Below are positions 1 through 5,956 of a stretch of 6,693 nt of DNA, piece by piece. Both the position numbers and the translations under genes were made by a program. Below the pieces are notes generated by a model that ran no database searches, was not told where the DNA came from, and was given only the letters and a program-made list of their open reading frames with translations. Positions within the stretch are counted from its first letter, which is position 1. Every line of letters begins with the position of its first letter. Source of the DNA: Phycisphaerae bacterium (GTDB taxonomy: Bacteria; Planctomycetota; Phycisphaerae; SM23-33); the NCBI GenBank assembly GCA_030610965.1, contig JAUWQU010000215.1:1-6693 (forward strand), in the 5' to 3' direction.

Positions 1-2
1 CC

Positions 3-65
3 GAGCCCCCCGTCGACGCCAATGGGCCAGCAAGGACGATTGCCGCAGAGGCGCTGAGACGCTGA
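3..65 (+). other. possible C-terminal end of an upstream gene
   Basis: The third reading frame is open from the window edge to a TGA at 63-65, which would be the last 20 codons of a gene ending 19 bases before rnfB. The encoded end (EPPVDANGPARTIAAEALRR) resembles no family I recognise. In many Rnf operons rnfA or rnfE lies just before rnfB, so a subunit gene is expected here, but this tail does not prove it. The first frame is also open to a TGA at 55-57, so the choice of frame is uncertain. The stretch may equally be non-coding leader. Confidence 0.2.
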
Positions 66-67
66 GG
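44..67. repeat. three tandem 8-bp units before rnfB
   Basis: Three adjacent octamers fit CGCWGAGR: CGCAGAGG at 44-51, CGCTGAGA at 52-59 and CGCTGAGG at 60-67. They end 17 bases before the rnfB start, so they would lie in its mRNA leader if transcription starts upstream. They may also overlap the stop codon of an upstream gene. Function unknown. Confidence 0.6.
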
Positions 68-84
68 TCAAAGAGAAGAGACAA

Positions 85-999
85 ATGGCAACACTGATTA
101 TCATTTTGGCGGCCTGCACGATGCTGACGCTGGCGCTGTTCATGTGCTACGTGCTTGGCTGGGCCAACCAGGCCTTCCACGTCCAGGTGGACCCTCGCGT
201 CGAACAGGTCGGCGAGATCCTTCCCGGCGCCAACTGCGGCGGCTGCGGGTTCGTCGGCTGCGGCGAGTATGCCGAGGCCGTCGTCGCCGGCAACGCCCCG
301 CCGGACCGCTGCCCCGTGGGCGGAAGCGCCTGCGCCGAGGCCATCGCAAAGCTGCTCGGCCTGGCCCTCAAAGGCAGCTTCCCGTATCGGCCCGTCGTTC
401 ACTGCGGGGCACACTACGCCGATCGCCTCAAGCGGCCCGACTACCGCGACGGCGAGCCGACGTGCGGGGCCGCCAACCTCGTCAGCGGCGTGCAGGGCTG
501 CACCTACGGGTGCATGGGATTCGGCGACTGCGTCACAGTGTGCAAGTACGACGCCATCCACATCGTCGACGGCCTGGCCACGGTGGACTACGATAAGTGC
601 GTCGGCTGCGGCGCCTGCGAGCGCGCCTGCCCGAGGCACATCATTTCGATGGCGCCGTTCAAGGCCGAGAAGATGCTCGTCGTGTCCTGCGCCAACCGCG
701 ATTTCGGCAAGGACGTCAAGGCCGTCTGCAAGGTCGGCTGCATCGGCTGCAAGGCCTGCACGCGGTTCAGCGGCCTGTTCACGGTCGAGGACAACCTTCC
801 CAAGATCGACTACGAGAACTACGATCCCGCCCAGCCGGACGAGTTCGCCAAGGCCTTCGAAAAATGCCCGATGAAACGCCTCGTCTACGTGGGCAAACCC
901 ACCGACGACCAATTTGCCGCCGTGGCAAGCGAGGACCTCCCGGCCTTAATCGAGCCGCGTCCGGAAACCACGGTTGACAAGACCCCTTGGCAGGGGTAG
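85..999 (+). CDS. rnfB: Rnf electron transport complex subunit B (iron-sulfur subunit)
   Basis: RnfB is the iron-sulfur subunit of the membrane Rnf complex, which moves electrons from reduced ferredoxin to NAD+ and couples this to Na+ or H+ transport. The 304-residue product starts with one membrane helix (about residues 3-24). A 4Fe-4S domain follows with C51, C54, C59 and C76 in the pattern C-x2-C-x4-C-x16-C. Next comes a complete two-cluster ferredoxin module: C139, C143, C149, C153, then C172, C175, C178, C182. A last module keeps C219, C222, C225 and C261 but has Ser229 where the fourth Cys is expected and lacks the next three. That gives ligands for about four clusters, fewer than long clostridial RnfB proteins. 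The ATG at 85 is preceded by a weak purine-rich AGAAGAG. The other rnf genes are probably to the left; none is visible to the right. The family call is secure; the cluster count is inferred. Confidence 0.93.
   Translation: MATLIIILAACTMLTLALFMCYVLGWANQAFHVQVDPRVEQVGEILPGANCGGCGFVGCGEYAEAVVAGNAPPDRCPVGGSACAEAIAKLLGLALKGSFPYRPVVHCGAHYADRLKRPDYRDGEPTCGAANLVSGVQGCTYGCMGFGDCVTVCKYDAIHIVDGLATVDYDKCVGCGACERACPRHIISMAPFKAEKMLVVSCANRDFGKDVKAVCKVGCIGCKACTRFSGLFTVEDNLPKIDYENYDPAQPDEFAKAFEKCPMKRLVYVGKPTDDQFAAVASEDLPALIEPRPETTVDKTPWQG
982..997 (+). terminator. GC-rich hairpin over the rnfB stop; weak terminator candidate
   Basis: The perfect 6-bp inverted repeat ACCCCT (982-987) and AGGGGT (992-997) encloses the tetraloop TGGC and overlaps the rnfB stop codon at 997-999. 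No T-run follows directly, only TTT about ten bases downstream, so it does not meet the usual rule for an intrinsic terminator. It could stabilise the 3' end or weaken read-through into the hydrolase gene. Confidence 0.25.
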
Positions 1000-1056
1000 C
1001 AGCGCGTTTGAAAATGGGCGTGTTGCCCGCCTGGGATTGACTAATAGGGCCCGGCC

Positions 1057-1911
1057 ATGAAGTTCGACGCTTGGAAACTGCTGCGGATAGCGTTCCAGCA
1101 GGTCCTGCCTCGCGTTACGCTGGTCTGCGTTCTGGTGCTTTGCAGCATGAAATGGTTAAACACCCGACTGGTGTACTATCCGCAGCGTCAGTGGGACGCC
1201 ATCCCCGCCGACGCCAAGCTCGCCTATGAGGACGCCTGGCCGGTTACTTCCGACGGGGTGAAGCTGCACGCCTGGTACGTCCCGGCCGAGAACGCCGCGG
1301 GGACCGTGCTGTTTAGTCACGGCAATGCCGGCAACGTCTCGCATCGGCTGGACACGATTCTCGTTCACCACCAGCTTGGCATGAACGTGCTGGTCTTCGA
1401 CTACCGCGGCTACGGCAAGAGCGAGGGCAGGCCGTCGGAGGAGGGCACCTACCGCGACGCCGAGGCCGCGTGGCAGTATCTGGTCGAGCAGCGCGGCATC
1501 GGGCCCGAGCGGATCATAATCCATGGCCGATCGCTGGGTGGGGCGGTGGCGGCGCATCTGGCGCGTGACTGCACTCCGGCGGCGCTGGTGGTCGAATCGA
1601 GCTTCTACGACATCACCGAGCTCGGCGTGGAGCTGTTTCCGTGGCTGCCGGTTCGCTGGCTGTCGCGGATGGAATACAAGACGGCCGAGTACGTCAAGGG
1701 CGTTCGGTGCCCGGTGCTTGTGGTCCACAGCCGGACCGACGACATGATCGCTTTCCATCACGGCGAGAAGATCTTCGACGCGGCCCCGGAGCCCAAACGG
1801 TTTCTGAAGATTCACGGCCCGCACAACGGCGCATTCGTGGAGTCCGACGACATCTACCGCCCGGCGCTGCGGCAGCTATTCGCCGAGGTTCTCGGCAAGC
1901 CCGTCAAGTAG
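1057..1911 (+). CDS. membrane-anchored alpha/beta hydrolase of the BEM46/ABHD13-like type
   Basis: This 284-residue protein has an N-terminal hydrophobic segment (about residues 17-31), likely a membrane anchor with the hydrolase domain outside the cytoplasm. The fold signatures are in order: the oxyanion-hole motif H88-G89-N90, the turn DYRGYGKSEG (115-124), the nucleophile elbow G157-R-S159-L-G161, the acid D228 in HSRTDDMIAF and the His H256 in GPHNGAF. A complete Ser-Asp-His triad is therefore present. It most resembles BEM46/ABHD13-like serine hydrolases; the substrate (an ester or thioester) cannot be named. The ATG at 1057 has a weak AGGG eight bases upstream. It lies 57 bases after rnfB on the same strand and may be transcribed with it, but no functional tie to Rnf is evident. 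It converges on the DUF4159 gene across 38 bases with no clear terminator hairpin. Confidence 0.88.
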   Translation: MKFDAWKLLRIAFQQVLPRVTLVCVLVLCSMKWLNTRLVYYPQRQWDAIPADAKLAYEDAWPVTSDGVKLHAWYVPAENAAGTVLFSHGNAGNVSHRLDTILVHHQLGMNVLVFDYRGYGKSEGRPSEEGTYRDAEAAWQYLVEQRGIGPERIIIHGRSLGGAVAAHLARDCTPAALVVESSFYDITELGVELFPWLPVRWLSRMEYKTAEYVKGVRCPVLVVHSRTDDMIAFHHGEKIFDAAPEPKRFLKIHGPHNGAFVESDDIYRPALRQLFAEVLGKPVK

Positions 1912-1949
1912 CGGCGCTGGTCCTGGCGGGGCGGCGGCGAGAGGCGGCA

Positions 1950-4280
1950 TTACTTGCGGGCCTTGGCCTTGCCTCTTTTCTTGCCCTTCGGCTTCTGGTC
2001 GGCTGGCTTGGCCTTGGCCGGCGGCTTTCTGTCCTTGATGGCGTAGAGGATGACGTTTCGCATGATCTTGAAGGCCGAGTCCGGGTTGTAGCCTGCGCAG
2101 TCGTACATGGGTATGCCCAGCAGCCCGCCGGTGACGTCGTGCCGGCTGAAGATCACGCCCACGCGGCCGTCGATCTCTATGCCGCGAAGGTCCGGGTCGT
2201 GCTTGAGGCCCCGCTCCAGCCGGGCCTTCCGCCGGTAGGAAACCGATTCGATCTCGTTGCCCTTGAGCTTGTAGATGGCGTTTTCGGACGACAGCCGGCG
2301 AATGAACCTCTGGTCGAAGATCCCTGCAAGGTCGGGCTCGATCCTGTCGCCGAATTCCCGCGAGCCGCCCGCCGCGTCGACCAGCAGCAGTCCGCCCTTG
2401 GCGACGTACTTCTTGACCGCCAGCTTCTGCGGCTCGGTCAGCCGGACGGCCTCGGTGCCGGTCATGCACGCCACCGGCGCGTCACAGTCGCCAAGCGCTT
2501 CGAGAGGGACGGCCTCGATCTCGATCTTCAGGCCCGTTTGCTGCGTCAGCAGCATGCCGAATCGCTCATATGCGGCCGGCTCGGGATTCCAGTTGCCCTT
2601 GTAGCGCACGCGGGCGAGTTTGATTGTGTCGGCCGGCTCCCGGCTGGGCTTCTTGGGCCAGTGGCTGACGCCTCGATTGCGAAGCTGGCCCATGTCCGTG
2701 ACGTACATCAGGGCATTGGCTGCGATTTCGAAATTTCCCTTGGCGAAGGTGGTGTTGCGGATCTGCCACGACTTGGGCAGGTCCACGTCGGTGTGCAGCA
2801 CCAGCGGGCGGATTCCGTTATGGATCATGGACAGCGAGGGGCTGCCCCTGAGCTTGAACTGGGCCGTGTAGATGGCGTGGTTGGCGGGCATGGGTTCGAG
2901 GGCGTAGTTGGGCAGGATCTTCTTGTAGATCTCGCGTATGCCTTCGCGGAAGCCCTTGCCGCGGCACTCGGTGGCCGAGAGGATTGTGCCGCCCTGGTTG
3001 ATATACCGCTTGATCTTCTTGAGGTGCTCGTCCGTGAACTCCGGCGCGTCGGACGCGGACAGGTAGAGTATCGGCGCGTCGTGCCACTGCTCGACCGGGA
3101 CCTTGAGGTTTATCACCTGCCAGTTGAGCGTGCGCTCGAACGATCCACTGATCCAGCGCGTCAACTGGGCGAGGTCGCGGGGGCGGTTGTTCCAGTCGCC
3201 CTTGAACTCGAGCTTGTTAAAGGCCACCGCGTGCTGCCCGCGCGCCAAAAACAGCGTCGCGAACGCCGTCGATACGATTTCGCCCCGCTGGCCGGCCCAT
3301 GCGCCGTCGCCCCGCTGCCGGGCGAGCATGCGCTGGGCGCCGAGCTTGTACCAGTCGGCCGTGCCGAAATACTTGTACCCGCACGCCAGCCCCACGCGTT
3401 CCATGCCGTAGAGGAAGTAGTACGAGTCGCCATGGCCGAGGATACCGTCTCTGTCGGAGGCGTTGACGGCCTTGGTGAAGTTGGCGTTCATCCAGGCCAG
3501 GCCCTTCTCTAGCTGCTTGAAGTCGAAGTCGACCTTGCACCTTGTAAACTTGGCGTACAGGAGGTTGTCGAAGCATACGAAGAGCGTTGCCAGCCCTCCC
3601 GCGGTCATGGTGGCGGTGGAGGCCCCCCTGTTGCCCGCGTAACCCCATCCGCCGTCGGAGCCCTGGCACTTGTTCCAGTGTGCAGCCACGATCCTCCAGT
3701 AGGCGCTGGGTATCTCCTCGTCGGCCAGCGCCGCGGCCCAGGCCCCCAGCACGCCGTACTGACTGTTGGAGTTGTCCGTGCGGCCGCCGGACTTCCCGGA
3801 GGTACTGTGATAGTCGTAGCCGCCTTTGATATGGCCGCGTAGCAGCAGTTTTACGTCTTGCCTCAACTGCCGCCGATATCTGTGGTGCGTCTCCTTGTTG
3901 GCCAGATACCACACGTTGCATCGCAGGCCGAGGCTGTAGGTCAGGTCCGTCTGTTTCTTGGCCATCCAGTCCAGAGCCTTGATTATCCGCGGCTCGGTCG
4001 CGCTGACGCCGCTGGCCAGAAGCGCGTAGACGGCCAGGGCCGTCGGACCGTCCTCGTAGGCCCTGTCTTTGCTGAGGTTGAACGGGCCCCAGTCGCCTTC
4101 CGGGCTCTGCTTGCTCCAGAGGAATTTCTGCGCTCGCTTGATTGAGTCGGCGACGGCGGCGTCGGAGAACCCCTTGTTCCCCCCGGCCGGGGCGGCGAAG
4201 GCCGACGATGTCAGCAAGGCGCATGCCGTCAGAAGGAAGGCAACACACTTCACGTGGCGCGTGGCAAAAGAGAAGGTCAT
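1950..4280 (-). CDS. secreted terpene-cyclase-like toroid protein with DUF4159-type modules
   Basis: Function unknown. The product is about 776 residues from the ATG at 4280. It begins with a signal peptide, with probable cleavage after the SSAFA stretch near residue 29. Residues about 40-350 form an alpha/alpha-toroid like that of squalene-hopene cyclases and prenyltransferases, with repeated Gly-aromatic turns (SPEGDWG near 60, DGGWGY near 210, RGDGAWA near 325). I see no DxDD acid motif, so terpene cyclisation is unlikely. Residues about 385-535 and 550-750 look like two Rossmann/GATase-like units; the repeated theme is an open strand such as APILYLSASDAPEFTDE followed by a helix and GGTIL or GGLLL. 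This matches DUF4159 as I know it. The last 25 residues are very rich in Lys, Ala and Pro. It is the third gene of the queF-apbE operon. GTG 4283 and TTG 4286 are alternative starts: AGGAGG sits 11, 8 and 5 bases before ATG, GTG and TTG. Confidence 0.85.
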   Translation of the reverse strand: MTFSFATRHVKCVAFLLTACALLTSSAFAAPAGGNKGFSDAAVADSIKRAQKFLWSKQSPEGDWGPFNLSKDRAYEDGPTALAVYALLASGVSATEPRIIKALDWMAKKQTDLTYSLGLRCNVWYLANKETHHRYRRQLRQDVKLLLRGHIKGGYDYHSTSGKSGGRTDNSNSQYGVLGAWAAALADEEIPSAYWRIVAAHWNKCQGSDGGWGYAGNRGASTATMTAGGLATLFVCFDNLLYAKFTRCKVDFDFKQLEKGLAWMNANFTKAVNASDRDGILGHGDSYYFLYGMERVGLACGYKYFGTADWYKLGAQRMLARQRGDGAWAGQRGEIVSTAFATLFLARGQHAVAFNKLEFKGDWNNRPRDLAQLTRWISGSFERTLNWQVINLKVPVEQWHDAPILYLSASDAPEFTDEHLKKIKRYINQGGTILSATECRGKGFREGIREIYKKILPNYALEPMPANHAIYTAQFKLRGSPSLSMIHNGIRPLVLHTDVDLPKSWQIRNTTFAKGNFEIAANALMYVTDMGQLRNRGVSHWPKKPSREPADTIKLARVRYKGNWNPEPAAYERFGMLLTQQTGLKIEIEAVPLEALGDCDAPVACMTGTEAVRLTEPQKLAVKKYVAKGGLLLVDAAGGSREFGDRIEPDLAGIFDQRFIRRLSSENAIYKLKGNEIESVSYRRKARLERGLKHDPDLRGIEIDGRVGVIFSRHDVTGGLLGIPMYDCAGYNPDSAFKIMRNVILYAIKDRKPPAKAKPADQKPKGKKRGKAKARK

Positions 4281-5509
4281 CACCAAGCAGGCCTCCTAAT
4301 CAGATTGCGGTGAAGCCAGAAATGCCCGGGAGGCGGACACCCCTGGTGGCTATCAACTGCCCCGATTATTGCATATTTCCGGGGAAAAGCAAGGTGACTT
4401 GGCAGCCCTGCCGAAACTGGCTGCGTCTTGGCTTTCGCCTCCGCCGGCGAGCGGGGGATGGGCTTGTCAAGCAGCTTGGCGAAGCCGGGCGTTTCGTGGA
4501 TGTGGTAGTCCGTCGGGCCTCCGACAACTATCATCGCCTCGATCCCGCTGTTGGCGTCCAGCAGCTTGAAGCCTTCAGGCCCCAGCACGCTAAGCGCCGT
4601 TGCCCACCCGTCCGCAATCGCGGCCGTGGGGGCGACGACCGTGACCGACGGCGCTAAGTCCACACACCTGCCCGTTCGAGGATCGACGATGTGGCTGTAA
4701 CGCTTGCCGTCGATTACGCTGAACCGCTCGTAGTTGCCACTCGTGCAGACGGCTGCGTCGTTAAGGGCCAGCGTGCCGAAGAAGTCGTTGCCCTCCTGGT
4801 TGAAGGGGTTCTGAACCGCCACGATCCATTTGCCCTTGTGCCCGGGCCGGCCGAAACAACGTATGTCGCCGCCGACTTCCACCAGCCCGCCGGCGCAGCC
4901 GGCCGCGACTATCGCCTCGGCCGCCCTGTCGACTGCCCATCCCTTGGCGACTCCGCCGAGGCCGAAGCCCGCGCCGTCGATGCTCTTGACCGCCCCGTCG
5001 TCCAGCAGCTTCCACTTGTCCCAGCCGCACCTGGCTTTTGCGGCGGCGAGGTCCGCTTCGCTGGGCAGGCGCCCGGCCTTGCCGGCTCGGCCCCACAGTT
5101 CGAACAGCGGCAGGTGCGTAACGTCGAACGCGCCGCCGGTCTGCGCGCGGAGCAGTCGTGACAGGCGAAGAACGTCCATCGTGTCCGCGGAGAGCTTCAG
5201 AGCCTCCCCGGCCGGCGCGCGGTTGAGCCGCGAGAGCTCCGAGAACTGGAGGTACGTGCTCATGTGGGCCTCGACCGTCCGCAGGGCCTGCTCGGCCTTC
5301 GAAAGGCCCCGGATTATTGCCAACTCGTTCTGCCCTTGGGCTGGTACGGCCGTCAGGGCGCACTCCGTGCCCATGATCCCTTGCGGACGGCTTATGAAGG
5401 ACTCGACCGGCCCCGGCTGGATGGCCTCCAGCAGCGCGCGGATAGCCAGCGCCCCGGCTATCGTAACGCCCATCACGGCCAGGCCGATGAGCATGCGTTT
5501 GTTGGTCAT
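4280..5509 (-). CDS. apbE: FAD:protein FMN transferase (ApbE family), membrane-anchored
   Basis: ApbE uses FAD and Mg2+ to attach FMN through a phosphoester bond to a Thr of exported or membrane proteins, notably RnfG/RnfD and NqrB/NqrC. The 409-residue product has an N-terminal membrane helix (about 6-24) with no lipobox Cys, so it is probably anchored rather than lipidated. Family motifs in order: MGTEC (46-50), SRLNRAP (93-99), FDVTHLPLFELWG (128-140), GLGGVAKGWAVD (183-194), EVGGDIRCFG (211-220), HIVDPRTG (273-280) and IADGWATALSVLG (298-310), which carries the Mg-binding D300 and T304. The domain ends near residue 349; the remaining 60 residues are an unusual tail. The start is the ATG at 5509, overlapping the queF stop as ATGA; the frame is open further upstream, but that part lies within queF. 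The nearby rnfB suggests that Rnf subunits are the substrate, which is inference. Confidence 0.92.
   Translation of the reverse strand: MTNKRMLIGLAVMGVTIAGALAIRALLEAIQPGPVESFISRPQGIMGTECALTAVPAQGQNELAIIRGLSKAEQALRTVEAHMSTYLQFSELSRLNRAPAGEALKLSADTMDVLRLSRLLRAQTGGAFDVTHLPLFELWGRAGKAGRLPSEADLAAAKARCGWDKWKLLDDGAVKSIDGAGFGLGGVAKGWAVDRAAEAIVAAGCAGGLVEVGGDIRCFGRPGHKGKWIVAVQNPFNQEGNDFFGTLALNDAAVCTSGNYERFSVIDGKRYSHIVDPRTGRCVDLAPSVTVVAPTAAIADGWATALSVLGPEGFKLLDANSGIEAMIVVGGPTDYHIHETPGFAKLLDKPIPRSPAEAKAKTQPVSAGLPSHLAFPRKYAIIGAVDSHQGCPPPGHFWLHRNLIRRPAW
4291..4296 (-). promoter_or_regulatory. perfect ribosome binding site of the DUF4159 gene, inside apbE
   Basis: Read on the minus strand this is AGGAGG, a full Shine-Dalgarno sequence. 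In the apbE frame the same six bases are two rare Arg codons (AGG AGG) in the ending RRPAW. The next bases hold TTG, GTG and ATG in one frame, and the apbE stop TGA (4282-4280) overlaps the last two. The site therefore explains how the third gene is started and supports translational coupling. Confidence 0.7.
4365..4392 (-). promoter_or_regulatory. candidate promoter inside the apbE 3' end
   Basis: On the minus strand TTGCTT (4392-4387) is followed after 16 bases by AATAAT (4370-4365), matching the sigma-70 consensus at 3 of 6 and 5 of 6 positions. The stretch is clearly more AT-rich than its surroundings. Arms CCCCG (4360-4364) and CGGGG (4380-4384) enclose the -10 element. It would give the DUF4159 gene its own transcript with a leader of about 75 bases. 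The call rests on sequence match only. Confidence 0.25.
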
Positions 5510-5856
5510 TGCGGACGGCTGCCTTCGTAGGACGCGCGGATGATCGAGTGCATTCCGCCTCGCGGCGTGAATCGGCCGGTGACGGTCAGCCGCCTCGGCG
5601 ACAGCGCCGCGACCAGGTCGTCCAGGATGCGGTTGATGACGTCTTCGTAGAAAACCCCCACGTTGCGATAGCTTTGCAGATAGAGCTTCAGGCTCTTGAG
5701 CTCTGCGCAACGTTTGTCCGCGACGTACTCTATCTCGATGGCGCCGAAGTCCGGCTGGCCTGTCTTGGGGCAGACGCTGGTGAACTCCGGCGCGACGTGG
5801 GTGATGACGTAGTCGCGATTCGGATGCGGATTGTCGAATGTCTCGATTTCAGCCAC
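5506..5856 (-). CDS. queF: NADPH-dependent 7-cyano-7-deazaguanine (preQ0) reductase
   Basis: QueF reduces the nitrile of preQ0 to the amine of preQ1 with two NADPH, a cytoplasmic step in making queuosine for tRNA. The 116-residue product is the short, unimodular type. It contains the nucleophile C29 in EFTSVCPKTGQPDFG and the general-acid D36 seven residues later. The family signature ELKSLKLY (52-59) is present, as is the substrate-binding E71 in VFYED. The residue before E71 is Tyr, where the B. subtilis and E. coli enzymes have His. The start is a GTG at 5856, chosen because AAGGAG lies seven bases upstream and the protein is full length from there. It is the first gene of a minus-strand operon; its TGA stop overlaps the apbE ATG. 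queC, the preceding pathway step, diverges from it. Confidence 0.93.
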   Translation of the reverse strand: MAEIETFDNPHPNRDYVITHVAPEFTSVCPKTGQPDFGAIEIEYVADKRCAELKSLKLYLQSYRNVGVFYEDVINRILDDLVAALSPRRLTVTGRFTPRGGMHSIIRASYEGSRPQ

Positions 5857-5907
5857 GGCCGGGCTCCTTCCGTCAAAGGCAAACGTGTCGGCTTCGAGCC
5901 ATTGTCC

Positions 5908-5936
5908 ATATTACATGGATTGCACAGTCCAGTAAA
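5908..5936 (-). promoter_or_regulatory. candidate queF operon promoter
   Basis: On the minus strand TTTACT (5936-5931) and TAATAT (5913-5908) are separated by exactly 17 bases, each matching the sigma-70 consensus at 4 of 6 positions. The position is sensible, about 50 bases before the queF GTG, in the only AT-rich part of the intergenic region. The dyad TCCAT-N5-ATGGA (5905-5919) overlaps the -10 element and could be an operator. Confidence 0.4.
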
Positions 5937-5956
5937 GCCGTGGTAGCCTGTTGGGC

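Noticed and set aside
974..1002. A perfect TTGACA inside rnfB as a promoter for the hydrolase gene
   Set aside because: The -35 match is exact, but the best partner 17 bases on is TAGCAG, only 3 of 6, and the spacer is occupied by a hairpin. Too weak to list.
1912..1949. A bidirectional terminator between the convergent hydrolase and DUF4159 genes
   Set aside because: The 38 bases are G-rich, with no stable inverted repeat and no T-run on either strand.
1641..3512. A 623-codon plus-strand open frame opposite the DUF4159 gene
   Set aside because: It lies antisense to a clearly coding gene with signal peptide and domains, its composition is that of a GC-rich shadow frame, and it shows no recognisable motif. 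It also overlaps the 3' end of the hydrolase gene.
3590..3630. Resemblance of GASTATMTAGG in the DUF4159 protein to an ApbE flavinylation motif
   Set aside because: The S-T-A-T-x-T core fits, but the Asp expected six residues before the target Thr is Arg. As I recall it, this position corresponds to a common S-M-T-x-A-G motif of cyclase-like toroid proteins.
3217..4248. A 343-codon minus-strand open frame inside the DUF4159 gene
   Set aside because: It is an alternative frame of the same strand, rich in Arg and Gly as expected for shifted GC-rich coding sequence, with no domain signature.
5857..5907. A preQ1 riboswitch before queF
   Set aside because: The leader is about 50 bases and lacks the A-rich tail and the C-rich loop typical of class I preQ1 aptamers; I see no larger class II or III fold.
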